Shown: positions 51,803 through 60,715, counted from the first letter of the stretch. The stretch: 64,000 bases of DNA from JAKPBU01 sp964425695 (GCA_964425695.1 CAYRNF010000001.1:1-64000), one strand, 5' to 3'. Notes: generated from the sequence alone by a model not told the origin. Program-made: numbers and translations.

Positions 51803-51860
51803 GACGCCAGCGCGGCAGCGCGAGCCGCGCCGCGTGCGTTGCCGGACGTCACGCCCGGCG

Positions 51861-51873
51861 TAGAGTTCCCGCA
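51861..51873 (+). promoter_or_regulatory. -10 box for a leaderless DUF2784 transcript
   Basis: TAGAGT at 51861-51866 is 6 nt before the ATG at 51873. A possible -35 TTGCCG lies at 51839-51844, 16 bp upstream of the -10 box. Confidence 0.55.
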
Positions 51874-52277
51874 TGCAGACACTTCCCGCCGCGCTGGCCA
51901 GCGCGCTTGCCGACGCGATCCTGGTGCTGCACGTGGGCATCGTGGCCTTCGTGGTGCTGGGTGCGCTGGCGATTCCCGCCGGCGCGCGCCTGGGCTGGCG
52001 CTGGGTGCGGCGGTTCGGCTGGCGCCTTGCGCACGTGCTGCTGATGGGCGTCATCGCGCTGCAGGCATGGCTGGGCGCGCTGTGCCCGTTGACCGTGTGG
52101 GAACAGGCGCTGCGCCGCCGCGCGGGCGAAGCGGCCTACGCCGAGTCGTTCATCGAACACTGGCTGTCGCGCCTGATCTTCTTCGAGGCGCCGTGGTGGA
52201 GTTTCGTCGCCGCCTACACCGCGTTCGCCGCGTTCGTGCTGTGGCTGTGGCGGCGGGTACCGCCGCGCAGGGGTTGA
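51873..52277 (+). CDS. DUF2784 membrane protein
   Basis: A 134-residue protein with four hydrophobic helices. DUF2784 features are the N-terminal LADAILVLHVGIVAFVVLGAL, the central LGALCPLTVWEQALRRRAGEAAY, and FIEHWLSRLIFFEAPWWSF. Function unknown; it acts in the inner membrane. Likely transcribed alone from a leaderless promoter. Confidence 0.85.
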   Translation: MQTLPAALASALADAILVLHVGIVAFVVLGALAIPAGARLGWRWVRRFGWRLAHVLLMGVIALQAWLGALCPLTVWEQALRRRAGEAAYAESFIEHWLSRLIFFEAPWWSFVAAYTAFAAFVLWLWRRVPPRRG

Positions 52278-52732
52278 ACCGCGCCTACGGCAGGCGTGCT
52301 GCGCGTGGAACCGGGGCGGGCCCCGCAGTGGCAGCCATGCCGCCGCACAGGGTCTCCAGGACGATGACGTGGATCACCGGCCAGCGCAGCGCGCGGACGG
52401 GCGCTGCGCGAGGGGGTGCGTCCTGCGTTGCCTGCGCGGCGCGTTGCGGTGGGGGTAGCGGGATGGATTGCGGCGACAGGCCGTCCCATGCCACGGCGTC
52501 CGACGGCACGGGTTCCAGGAGCGCGGTGTCGCAATGGGCGCGGTCGGGCATCGGCGGTGTGGAGTTGGCAGGTGCGCGGCAGCGTAGGTGGCCGGTGCGG
52601 CGGGGGCGATGACGTGGGAGGTCATTGCGGCGGGTCGAACCGCGCCTGCCGTAGCGCGGCGTAAGCTGCGCCGGGGAAGGGGCCGCCGGGGCGCGGCGGG
52701 CGAACCACGCAGGTAACGGGGAGGGTGCAGCG
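52278..52732. other. Intergenic region without a supported gene
   Basis: 455 bp between two small membrane-protein genes. The similar strings GAACCGCGCCTACGGCAGG near its left end (from about 52276) and GAACCGCGCCTGCCGTAG (from about 52638) may be remnants of a repeat. An 88-codon minus-strand frame (52285-52551) has a Pro/Ala-rich sequence with no ribosome-binding site and is not called. Confidence 0.45.
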
Positions 52733-53131
52733 ATGGGTTTCGAAGGCATCAACTGGCTGGCGGTGGTGGCCGCGGCGCTGTCCGCGTTCGTACTGGGCGG
52801 CGTGTGGTACGGGCCGCTGTTCAAGCACGCGTGGTCGCGTGAGGCCGGCATCGACATGGACAGGCCGCCCGGGCATCCGGCGCGGATCTTCGGGGTCGCC
52901 TTCGTGGCGGCGCTGGCTTCGGCGGTCATGTTCGCGTGGCTGCTGGGCGCGCGCCCGCAGCCGCACCTGGCGATCCATCACGGCGTCCTGGTCGGCCTGG
53001 CGTTCGTGGCGATGAGCTTCGCGATCAACTACAGCTTCGCCGGGCGGTCCCTGAAGCTGTGGTTGATTGACGGCGGCTACCACGTGCTGCAGTTCACGCT
53101 GTACGGGGTGATCCTGGGCCTGTGGCACTGA
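52733..53131 (+). CDS. DUF1761 membrane protein
   Basis: A 132-residue protein with four helices: INWLAVVAAALSAFVLGGVWYGPLF at the N-terminus (the DUF1761 hallmark with WYGPLF), then FGVAFVAALASAVMFAWLLG, HHGVLVGLAFVAMSFAINYSF and LIDGGYHVLQFTLYGVILGLW. Function unknown. The ATG has GGGGAGG at 52718-52724. Confidence 0.87.
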   Translation: MGFEGINWLAVVAAALSAFVLGGVWYGPLFKHAWSREAGIDMDRPPGHPARIFGVAFVAALASAVMFAWLLGARPQPHLAIHHGVLVGLAFVAMSFAINYSFAGRSLKLWLIDGGYHVLQFTLYGVILGLWH

Positions 53132-53301
53132 AGCCGGCGCGGCGCGCGGCAGCGGACGGCCGCACGCCGTCACAGCTGCGCCGCGGACGACACGGCCGGG
53201 CATCGCGCGTGTTTCAACGCTACGCCGGGCGCGCCAGCCCAGGCGCCTCCGCGGCCTGAGCCGGCCGCATACTTCGGCCTTCGAGCCACGGAGACCATGC
53301 C

Positions 53302-54279
53302 ATGCGCAGCGCACTGCACCGCCAATTCGGCGAACCCGCCGACGTCCTGGTCTGTGCCGACAGCCCGATCCCCGAACCCGCCCCCGGCGAGGTCCGGATC
53401 CGCACGCGCCTGGCGGCGATCCACAACCACGACCTGTGGACCATCCGCGGCCAGTACGGCTACAAGCCCGCGCTGCCGGCGATCGGCGGCAGCGAGGCGG
53501 TGGGCGTGATCGACGCGCTCGGCGAGGGCGTGCAGGGGTTGTCGGTGGGCCAGCGGGTCAACGCGGCCTCCGGGCGCGGAACCTGGGCCGAGGCGTTCGT
53601 GGCCAATGCGCGCATGGTCATTCCCATGCCCGACGCCATTGCCGACGAGGTCGCCGCGCAGCTGATCGCCATGCCGCTGAGCGCGCTGATGCTGCTGGAG
53701 TTCCTGAAGGTCGAGCCCGGCCAGTGGGTGGTGCAGAACGCGGCCAACGGCGCGGTGGGGAAGACCCTGGCGATGCTGGCACCGGTGCGCGGCATCCACG
53801 TGCTCAGCCTGGTGCGCAGCGAAGCCGGGCGGCAGGAACTGGAAGCGCTGGGCGTGCAGCACGTGGTGTGCACCGCCCAGGAGAAATGGAAGGATGCGGC
53901 GCGCGCCCTGCTCGGCAAGGCCGGCGCGCGCGCGGCGGTGGATTCGGTGGGTGGCCAGGCCAGCGCGGACCTGATGGGCCTGCTGGGCGAAAACGGCCTG
54001 CTGGTGTCCTTCGGCGCGATGAGCGGCGAGGCCATGCACATCCCGCCGGGCGACATGATCTTCAAGCACGCCACCGTGGCCGGGTTCTGGGGCAGCAAGG
54101 TCAGCCGCGAGATGTCGGCGGAAGACAGGCGCCGGCTGGTCGGCGAGCTGATCCAGCGCGCGCTGGCGGGCGAGCTGAAGCTGCCGGTGGATGCGGTCTT
54201 CGACCTGGAGGACGCGGCGCAGGCGGCCGCGCAATGCCTGCGTCCGGGGCGCGGCGGAAAGGTGTTGCTGCGGGCCTAG
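53302..54279 (+). CDS. Zinc-free medium-chain dehydrogenase/reductase (quinone oxidoreductase-like)
   Basis: A 325-residue MDR enzyme: N-terminal GroES-like domain (LHRQFGEPADVLVCADSPIPEPAPGEVRI), then a Rossmann NADPH-binding domain with AANGAVGKTLAMLA at about 152-165 and AAVDSVGGQASADLMGLL. The zinc-ligand Cys/His of alcohol dehydrogenases are missing, and the sequence resembles the MECR/quinone-reductase branch. Substrate unknown. GGAGACC precedes the ATG. A bidirectional terminator lies downstream at 54434. Confidence 0.87.
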   Translation: MRSALHRQFGEPADVLVCADSPIPEPAPGEVRIRTRLAAIHNHDLWTIRGQYGYKPALPAIGGSEAVGVIDALGEGVQGLSVGQRVNAASGRGTWAEAFVANARMVIPMPDAIADEVAAQLIAMPLSALMLLEFLKVEPGQWVVQNAANGAVGKTLAMLAPVRGIHVLSLVRSEAGRQELEALGVQHVVCTAQEKWKDAARALLGKAGARAAVDSVGGQASADLMGLLGENGLLVSFGAMSGEAMHIPPGDMIFKHATVAGFWGSKVSREMSAEDRRRLVGELIQRALAGELKLPVDAVFDLEDAAQAAAQCLRPGRGGKVLLRA

Positions 54280-54433
54280 AGGCGGTGCCTTGCCGCTTTT
54301 GCAGGAGCCCGCCCGCTGGCGAACATGCGCCCTGACGCTGCCGACCACGATCGAAAGGGGTCACAGCCTGCGCCGGGATGACGAACGTTTTCGTACGACG
54401 ACTGCAACGGCGCGTCGCACGTTCCGCAAACAG

Positions 54434-54458
54434 AAAAGCCGGGCATCGCCCGGCTTTT
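54434..54458. terminator. Bidirectional intrinsic terminator
   Basis: AAAAGCCGGGC-ATC-GCCCGGCTTTT: a perfect stem with A/T runs on both sides, between the convergent dehydrogenase and DUF885 genes. Confidence 0.9.
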
Positions 54459-54486
54459 CGTCAACGCGTGAGGTACGCCAGGCGGA

Positions 54487-56364
54487 TCAACCCGCCTTGC
54501 GCTGCGCGATCCACCGCTCCACGCGGCGCTCCAGCAGGTCCATGGGCATCGCACCGCCACCCAGCACGGCGTCGTGGAAACCCTTGATGTCGAAGCGCGC
54601 GCCCAGCTCGGTCTCGGCCTGCTTGCGCAGCTGCTGGATGCGGATCATGCCGACCTTGTACGCGGTGGCCTGGCCCGGGTTGACCAGGTAGCGGCGCACT
54701 TCGGACTGCACCGCGGCGGCGGGGATCGAGCTGTTGGCCTTGAAGTAGTCGATGGCCTGCTGCTCGGTCCAGCCCTTGGCGTGCAGGCCGGTGTCCACCA
54801 CCAGGCGGATCGCGCGCCACATCTCGGAGGTGAGCCGGCCGTACTCGCTGTAGTCGGTCTGGTAGGTGCCGGGGATTTCCTTGGCCAGCCATTCCGAGTA
54901 CAGGCCCCAGCCTTCGTTGTAGGCCGTGTCGGAGGCCTGGGTGCGGAAGGTCGGGATGCCCTTGAGTTCCTGCGCGATCGAGATCTGCATGTGGTGGCCG
55001 GGCAGGCCCTCGTGGTACGCGATCACCTCCAGCTCCGTCTTGGGCATGGCCTTCATGTCCGACAGGTGCGCGTAGTAGATGCCGGGGCGCGAACCGTCCG
55101 GCGTGCCGGGGTAGTAGTGCTGCGCCGCGCCGTCCTGCTCGCGGAACGGCTCCACGCGCTTGACCACCAGGTCCGCCTTGGGCAGCAGGCCGAAGTAGTT
55201 GGGCAGCTGGCGTTCGATGTTGTCGATGGCCTGGGTGGCATCGTCGATGTAGGCCTGGCGGCCGGCATCGGTGTTGGGATACAGGCGCGCCGGATCGTTC
55301 TGCACGTGCTTGAAGAACGCCTGCAGGTCGCCCGGCACGCCCATCTTCTTCTGCAGCGCCTCGAACTCGCCGCGCAGGCGGGCCACCTCGGTCAGCCCGA
55401 GCTGGTGCACCTGCTCGGGCGTCATGTCGGTGGAGGTGTGCTCGCGCACCTGGTAGGCGTAGTACGCAGTGCCGTCGGGGTGGGTCTTGCCGACGCCGGT
55501 GGCGTTGGTGGCGGCCTTGGGCAGTTCGGACTCGGCGAACGCGATCAGCCGGTCGTAGGCCGGTTTCACCGCCTCGAGCAGCGCCTTGCGCGCCTCGGCC
55601 TTGAGTTCCTCCGCGCGCTGCGCACTCACCTTGCCGCCCTTGGCGAGCGCGTCGGCCTTGGCCTGCGCATCGGCCCACAGCGCGCTGTCCTTGCCGGCCG
55701 CGAACGGCGCGCCGCCGATCACCTTGCGCGACTGTTCGATCACGCCTTCATAGGCGAACCGCGGCGGGCGGATGCCCTTAGCGGCCGAGGCCTGGCCGCG
55801 TTCCAGCAGCTGCCCGAACAGCACCGGCAGCTTGCGCAGGCGCGACACGTACGCCAGGTAGTCCTGCTCGGTGTCCACCTTGTGGAAATTGATCAGGAAG
55901 GTGGGCGCGATGCTCTGCATGCCGTTCATCTGGTCGAAGGCGTAGCCGTCCTGCAGGAACGGCAGGCCGTCGCGCGCGCTCTCGTACTGCTTCTTCCACA
56001 GGTCCCACGACAGCTGCGCCTCGGGTTCGAGCCTGTCGTAGTCGAACTGCGCCTCCATCTGCCGCACCGACGCCTCGCGCCAGGCCAGCTGCTTGCGCAG
56101 CCCGGCTTCGGAGGCGTCGTCGATCTGGTCGTACAGCTCCTTGCGCCCCAGGAAGGTCAGCTGGATCGGGCTGAAACGCAGCTGCTCCTCGTACTGCTGC
56201 TCGAACCAGGCGTTGAGGCGCGCGGTCTCGGAGGGCTGGCCCTGGCTGGCGGCGGGGGCAGGCCCGCCGGGCGTGGCGGCCGGCCGGTCCTGCACGGTGG
56301 TGCAGGCGCCCAGGGCGAGGGTCAGCGCGAGGGCGAGGGCATGGCGGGCGGGCGCGAGCGGCAC
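54487..56364 (-). CDS. DUF885 family lipoprotein, probable metallopeptidase
   Basis: About 625 residues. The GTG at 56364 has TACGGAG 8 nt upstream and was preferred over ATG 56397, which would add 11 residues. The signal ends in a lipobox (LTLALGAC-T). The DUF885 body includes FLINFHKVDTEQDYLAYVSRL, the likely metal-binding IAYHEGLPGHHMQISIAQEL, and SDTAYNEGWGLYSEWL, an HE-xxx-HH plus distal E arrangement as in zinc peptidases. Peptidase activity is inferred; few members are characterised. The final residues VERWIAQRKAG are family-typical. Confidence 0.85.
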   Translation of the reverse strand: MPLAPARHALALALTLALGACTTVQDRPAATPGGPAPAASQGQPSETARLNAWFEQQYEEQLRFSPIQLTFLGRKELYDQIDDASEAGLRKQLAWREASVRQMEAQFDYDRLEPEAQLSWDLWKKQYESARDGLPFLQDGYAFDQMNGMQSIAPTFLINFHKVDTEQDYLAYVSRLRKLPVLFGQLLERGQASAAKGIRPPRFAYEGVIEQSRKVIGGAPFAAGKDSALWADAQAKADALAKGGKVSAQRAEELKAEARKALLEAVKPAYDRLIAFAESELPKAATNATGVGKTHPDGTAYYAYQVREHTSTDMTPEQVHQLGLTEVARLRGEFEALQKKMGVPGDLQAFFKHVQNDPARLYPNTDAGRQAYIDDATQAIDNIERQLPNYFGLLPKADLVVKRVEPFREQDGAAQHYYPGTPDGSRPGIYYAHLSDMKAMPKTELEVIAYHEGLPGHHMQISIAQELKGIPTFRTQASDTAYNEGWGLYSEWLAKEIPGTYQTDYSEYGRLTSEMWRAIRLVVDTGLHAKGWTEQQAIDYFKANSSIPAAAVQSEVRRYLVNPGQATAYKVGMIRIQQLRKQAETELGARFDIKGFHDAVLGGGAMPMDLLERRVERWIAQRKAG

Positions 56365-56501
56365 GGGGCGTTCTCCGTAACGAAAGGTGGCCCGCATTCT
56401 GCGGCCCGCGGGCGCAGGCGGCCACGGCGGAAGGTCATGGACGGTTCGCGGCCGGCCGCAGGCACGGCCAGACGACCCGGATGCGCCGGCCCGCCCGCGT
56501 C

Positions 56502-57884
56502 CTAGAGCCTGTGGATGCGGAACCGGCGGCCCTTGATCCTGCCTGCGCGCAGCCGCTCCAGTGCGGTGTCGGCCTGCGCGCGCGCGATCGCCACGTAGCT
56601 GCGCGTGGCGAACACGTCGATCTTGCCGAGCGCGTCCTTGTGCAGGCCCGCATCCCCGGTCAATGCGCCCACGATGTCGCCCGGGCGCAGCTTGTCGGTG
56701 CGGCCGGCGTCGATGCGCAGCGTCGCCATGGGTGCGGGCTGTACCTGGACGGCCTTGCCCGACAGCGGTTGCAGCCGGTCCCAGCGCAGCGGCTGGCCCA
56801 GGCGCTGCGCGATCTGGTCCGCGCGCGCCTGCTCGCGCGGCGCCACCAGGCTCAGGGCCAGGCCCTCGCGTCCCGCGCGGCCGGTGCGGCCGATGCGGTG
56901 CAGGTAGGTGTCCGCGTCGGTGGGCAGTTCCAGGTTGACCACCGCGCCCACGTCCTCCACGTCCAGTCCGCGCGCGGCCACGTCGCTGGCCACCAGCACG
57001 CTGCAACTGCGGTTCGCGAAGCGTACCAGCACCTCCTCGCGGTCGCGCTGGTCCATGTCGCCGTGCAGGGCCAGCGCCGCGAAGCCGTAATGCGCCAGCG
57101 AGCCCGCGGTTTCGTCCACGTCGGCGCGGGTATTGCAGAACACCACCGCCGATGGCGGCCGATGCCCCAGCAGTAGCGCGGCCAGCTGCGGCGCGCGGCG
57201 CGCGGCGTCCACCTCGTAGAACAGCTGCCGGATCGTGGCCGGTTGCGCGCCGTCGCCCACGCTGACGTGCAATGCGTCGCGCAGCATCGCATCGCCCAGC
57301 GCGCGGATCGCGTCGGGGAAGGTGGCCGAGAACAGCAGGCCCTGGCGGTCTTTCGGCACGCGCTTGACCAGGTCGCGGATGGCGTCCTCGAACCCCATGT
57401 CGAGCATGCGGTCGGCTTCGTCCAGCACCAGCATACGCACGGTCTTCAGCGACAGCGCGCCCTGCGCCACCAGTTCCTGCACGCGCCCCGGCGTGCCCAC
57501 CACCACGTGCGGGGCATGGGCCAGCGAGGCCAGTTGCGGTGCCAGGGGAATACCCCCGCACAGGATCGACAGCTTCAGGTTGGGCAGGCCGACGGCCAGC
57601 CTGCGCACGTGCTTGCCCACCTGGTCGGCCAGTTCGCGCGTGGGGCACAGCACCAGGGCCTGGGTTTCGATGCGCGCCGGATCGAGGCGCTGCAGCAGGC
57701 CCAGGGCGAAGGCGGCAGTCTTGCCGCTGCCGGTGGGCGCCTGCGCAATCACGTCGCGGCCTTCCAGGATCGCCGGCAGCGCCTGCGCCTGGATGGGCGT
57801 CATGCCCGGGTAGTCCATGGCGTCCACGCCCTGCAGCAGGGCGGGCGACAGCGGCAGCGATGCGAAGGCGGCGGGCGTGTTCAT
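56502..57884 (-). CDS. dbpA: ATP-dependent RNA helicase DbpA
   Basis: A 460-residue DEAD-box helicase: Q-motif YPGMTPIQAQALPAIL, Walker A APTGSGKT at 49-56, PTRELADQV, VLDEADRMLDMGF (DEAD), SATFP, and HRIGRTGRAGREG. The C-terminal ~75 residues (TLRIDAGRTDKLRPGDIVGALTGDAGL...FATRSYVAI) form the DbpA RNA-binding domain, which binds 23S rRNA helix 92 in E. coli. It works in large-subunit assembly. Upstream frame extension lacks protein character, so ATG 57884 was chosen. It is divergent from the LysM hydrolase gene. Confidence 0.95.
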   Translation of the reverse strand: MNTPAAFASLPLSPALLQGVDAMDYPGMTPIQAQALPAILEGRDVIAQAPTGSGKTAAFALGLLQRLDPARIETQALVLCPTRELADQVGKHVRRLAVGLPNLKLSILCGGIPLAPQLASLAHAPHVVVGTPGRVQELVAQGALSLKTVRMLVLDEADRMLDMGFEDAIRDLVKRVPKDRQGLLFSATFPDAIRALGDAMLRDALHVSVGDGAQPATIRQLFYEVDAARRAPQLAALLLGHRPPSAVVFCNTRADVDETAGSLAHYGFAALALHGDMDQRDREEVLVRFANRSCSVLVASDVAARGLDVEDVGAVVNLELPTDADTYLHRIGRTGRAGREGLALSLVAPREQARADQIAQRLGQPLRWDRLQPLSGKAVQVQPAPMATLRIDAGRTDKLRPGDIVGALTGDAGLHKDALGKIDVFATRSYVAIARAQADTALERLRAGRIKGRRFRIHRL

Positions 57885-58088
57885 GCGTGCATGGTCGCAG
57901 GTCGCGCGATGCGGACGCGGTACGCAGGGATCTGCGGGGTGGCCGCCGGCCGCGCCACTACGGGCAAACCCTAGCTGGGGTCCACCCCGGGTACCGGATC
58001 GCGCCACCCGCGGCTAGCGTTGAGGGCGGAACGCAAGGGGGCGTTCCGCCGCAACCCAGCGCAGCCGCCCAACCAGGAGACCAGCGAC

Positions 58089-59759
58089 ATGTCCGTGGAA
58101 CGCGCCGAACGCACCCCCGCCGAAACCCGCAACGTTCCCGGCGACCGCCTCAGCCCGTCCGGCTTCGACTACAACCGCATCCAGGGCGTGCAGGGCAACC
58201 GCCACGTCACCCCGGAATTCATCCGCGGGGTGGAAGCCATGGCGGAGCGCATCGGCGCGCGCCCGGAACACGTGCTGGCGGTGATGAGCTTCGAGACCGG
58301 CGGCAGCTTCAGCCCCGGCGTGCGCAACGGCGCCGGCAGCGGCGCCACCGGGCTGATCCAGTTCATGCCCACCACCGCGCGCGAGCTCGGCACCAGCACC
58401 GAGGCGCTGGCGCGGATGACGTCGGTGCAGCAGCTGGAATACGTGGAACGCTATTTCGCGCAGCGCTCCGACCCGGGCGACCTGCGCACGCTCGAGGGCG
58501 TGTACACCACGGTGCTGTACGGCAGCCCGCGCCCCGACCCGGGTTCCACCCTGTTCGACCGGGGCACGGCCGCGTACCGCATGAACGCGCCGCTGGATCT
58601 CAACGGCGACGGGCGCATCACCGCTGGCGAGGCGACGAGCTTCGTGCGCAACAAGATCAGCGGCGAGGTGCCGGGGCCGAACCCGACGCCCAGCCCCGAC
58701 CCGGCACCCGATCCCGCCCCCGGCCCGTCGCCGGAGCGCTACACGGTGCGCAGCGGCGACACCCTGGGCGGCATCGCCGACCGGTTCGATACCACGGTGC
58801 GCGCGCTGATGGCGGCCAACCCGTCGATCCGCGACCCGGACCGCATCTACGCGGGGCAATCGCTGCGCATTCCCGGCGGCGGCGACGGCAACGGCGAAAC
58901 GCCGGCCGCGCGCAGCTACACCGTGCGCAGCGGCGACACGCTGGGCGCGATCGCGTCGCGCAACGGCACCAGCGTGGGCGCGCTGATGGCGCTCAACCCG
59001 CAGATCCGCGATTCCGACCTGATCTATCCGGGCCAGACCATCCGCCTGTCCGGCACCGGCGGCGACGGCAATTCCAGCGCAGCGACCCGACCGTACACCG
59101 TGCGCAGCGGCGACACGCTGGGCGGCATCGCCGACCGCTTCGACACCAGCGTCGGTCGCCTGATGTCGCTCAACCCGCAGATCCGCGACGCCGACCTGAT
59201 CTACGCCGGCCAGCGCATCCGCGTGCCGGGCAGCGGCGGCAGCGATGCCACGCCGCCGGTCGATCCGCCCGCCAACCCGCCCGCCGGCGGCAACGTGCCG
59301 GTGTACGCCCCGTACACCGTGTACAGCACCGGCGATCGCCCGGCGTTCGCGGTGAGCGACGCCAGCCAGCTGCAGCCGCACCACGACTACCAGACCGTCA
59401 CCCGCAACGGGCAGCGCCTGGAAACGCGCGACGTGGTCCTGCATCGCAACGGGCAGTCGCAGTCGCGGCAGGCGATCCCCTCGCCGCTGGAAGGCACGAT
59501 CATCCACGCAGGCCCCATGGGCGGCGCCGGCAACGCGGTGGGGATCCGCGCGCCGGACGGGCAGGTCGCATGGATCTTCCACATGTCCAGCATCGACGTG
59601 CGCGTCGGCCAGCGCGTGGGCTACGGGCAGGACCTGGGCAACCAGGGCTCCACCGGCAACTCCACGGGCCCGCACGTGCATATCGAGGCCCGGCCCGCCA
59701 CCATCGACCGCTGGGTCAACGACCTGCTCGATGGGCGCTTCGACGGGCGCAACACCTGA
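58089..59759 (+). CDS. Multidomain cell-wall hydrolase: SLT-like, EF-hand, three LysM, M23-like
   Basis: A 556-residue protein with no obvious signal peptide; GGAG lies 8-9 nt before ATG 58089. Domains in order: a transglycosylase/lysozyme-like domain (about 40-150, MSFETGGSF with Glu69 and GATGLIQFMP at 86-95); a perfect EF-hand loop DLNGDGRITAGE at 170-181; a Pro/Asp linker; LysM at about 217-261, 277-320 and 336-379; a linker; and an M23-like domain with IFHMSSIDVRVGQRV (His498) and GPHVHIEA (His529, His531). The upstream HxxxD element of M23 is not obvious. It likely binds and cuts peptidoglycan. Absence of a signal peptide suggests an unusual export route or intracellular storage. Confidence 0.82.
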   Translation: MSVERAERTPAETRNVPGDRLSPSGFDYNRIQGVQGNRHVTPEFIRGVEAMAERIGARPEHVLAVMSFETGGSFSPGVRNGAGSGATGLIQFMPTTARELGTSTEALARMTSVQQLEYVERYFAQRSDPGDLRTLEGVYTTVLYGSPRPDPGSTLFDRGTAAYRMNAPLDLNGDGRITAGEATSFVRNKISGEVPGPNPTPSPDPAPDPAPGPSPERYTVRSGDTLGGIADRFDTTVRALMAANPSIRDPDRIYAGQSLRIPGGGDGNGETPAARSYTVRSGDTLGAIASRNGTSVGALMALNPQIRDSDLIYPGQTIRLSGTGGDGNSSAATRPYTVRSGDTLGGIADRFDTSVGRLMSLNPQIRDADLIYAGQRIRVPGSGGSDATPPVDPPANPPAGGNVPVYAPYTVYSTGDRPAFAVSDASQLQPHHDYQTVTRNGQRLETRDVVLHRNGQSQSRQAIPSPLEGTIIHAGPMGGAGNAVGIRAPDGQVAWIFHMSSIDVRVGQRVGYGQDLGNQGSTGNSTGPHVHIEARPATIDRWVNDLLDGRFDGRNT

Positions 59760-59920
59760 GCCCATCGCAGCGCGCACTGCGCGCACCGTTCAAGGCGTGC
59801 GCACGCTCCGGCGCGCGCCTTCTGAATGCTTCAGTCCCTCCGCTTGGCCTTCACTGCAGCCGCACGTGGCCCAACCCGCGTTGAACGCAACGCGCGATGC
59901 TGCTGCATGAATGCGCGCGC
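59760..59920. other. Spacer after the LysM hydrolase gene
   Basis: Part of a 342-bp gap (59760-60101). This half shows no gene; a minus-strand frame across it (59790-60572) is a shadow of the glycine-zipper gene. The promoter motif of the next gene starts at 59921. Confidence 0.5.
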
Positions 59921-59956
59921 GTTCACCTCGATGCGACCGCGCGGCGCCTAGCTTGC
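59921..59956 (+). promoter_or_regulatory. Shared promoter motif upstream of glycine-zipper gene 1
   Basis: GTTCACC at 59921-59927, a 16-bp spacer, then GCGCCTAGCTTGC at 59944-59956. The same arrangement with identical spacing lies before the paralogue at 60716. It resembles a two-part promoter of an alternative sigma factor; which one is not known. The leader to the ATG is about 146 nt. Confidence 0.65.
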
Positions 59957-60101
59957 GGGGGCAGGACGCATCCACACGCACACCGCATCGCACCCCGGGT
60001 CCCGGACAGGGATTCCATTGCGGCAGCGGCCACGCAGAAGACGTCCGGCGCTTCTCTCTCTTTCTATTTCCCCACAGCATTCCAATTCCAGGAGCACAGC
60101 C

Positions 60102-60563
60102 ATGAGCGACGTCAAGAAGGACCACAGCATCGGTGCAGGCACCGGCGCGATCGGGGGCGCGGTAGCAGGTGCGGCCGCAGGCTCGGTCGCCGGACCGGTC
60201 GGCACCGTGGTCGGCGCGATCGCCGGCGGCGTGGTCGGCGCCAAGGCGGGCGATGCGATCGCCGAAGCGGTGAACCCCACCGACTACAACGATCACTTCG
60301 AGCGCAACTACCGCAACGCGTCGTACTACTCGACCGGTCGCGAGTGGCATGACTACCAGCCCGCCTACCGCTACGGCTACGAGACCTACGGCCAGTACCG
60401 CGGCCAGCGCTTCGAGGACGTCGAAGACAGCCTGGAGCGCAACTGGAACGAAGCCAAGGCCGACTCCCGCCTGGCCTGGGCCGAGGCCAAGGACGCAGTG
60501 CGCGACGGCTGGCGCCACATCGAGCGCGCCATGCCCGGCGACGCCGACCGCGACGGCCGCTGA
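60102..60563 (+). CDS. Glycine-zipper protein, paralogue 1
   Basis: A 153-residue protein. Residues 9-60 are a glycine-zipper helical hairpin (GAGTGAIGGAVAGAAAGSVAG, GTVVGAIAGGVVGAKAGD). The rest is hydrophilic with HDYQPAYRYGYETYGQYRGQRFEDVEDSLERNW and a helical RLAWAEAKDAVRDGWRHIE. Similar proteins with this YRYG segment are common in Xanthomonadaceae and are annotated as stress-related; function unproven. GGAG is 7 nt before the ATG. A hairpin at 60603 follows. Confidence 0.8.
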   Translation: MSDVKKDHSIGAGTGAIGGAVAGAAAGSVAGPVGTVVGAIAGGVVGAKAGDAIAEAVNPTDYNDHFERNYRNASYYSTGREWHDYQPAYRYGYETYGQYRGQRFEDVEDSLERNWNEAKADSRLAWAEAKDAVRDGWRHIERAMPGDADRDGR

Positions 60564-60602
60564 GCCCCGCATCGGCGCAAAGCCCGAGCTGAGCAGTTCC
60601 CG

Positions 60603-60637
60603 GCGCCCGCTCCGTCCTGGAGCGGGCGCTGTCGTTT
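60603..60637 (+). terminator. Hairpin terminator after glycine-zipper gene 1
   Basis: GCGCCCGCTCC and GGAGCGGGCGC form an 11-bp stem with a five-base loop (60603-60629), followed by TGTCGTTT. The U-tract is weak. Confidence 0.65.
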
Positions 60638-60654
60638 GCGACGCCCTGCGCCGG

Positions 60655-60690
60655 GTTCACCGGCGTTGAACGCGCCAGCGCCTAGCGTGC
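60655..60690 (+). promoter_or_regulatory. Shared promoter motif upstream of glycine-zipper gene 2
   Basis: GTTCACC at 60655-60661, a 16-bp spacer, then GCGCCTAGCGTGC at 60678-60690. Only one base differs from the copy at 59921 in the two conserved blocks, while the spacers differ, which points to selection and not a simple copy. Confidence 0.65.
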
Positions 60691-60715
60691 AGGCTGACAA
60701 GGCGGGAGGCAGCGC

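Noticed and set aside
52285..52551. Possible 88-codon minus-strand gene in the gap between DUF2784 and DUF1761
   Set aside because: No ribosome-binding site, low-complexity Pro/Ala text and no family signal; left as intergenic.
54298..54330. GCAGGAGCCCGCCCGCTGGCGA after the dehydrogenase gene as a REP element
   Set aside because: It looks like one half of a family D type REP, but no matching second arm was found; too weak to call.
59790..60572. Minus-strand frame opposite glycine-zipper gene 1
   Set aside because: It is Val/Ala/Gly shadow of the zipper sequence; the plus strand has good ribosome-binding sites and a conserved paralogue.
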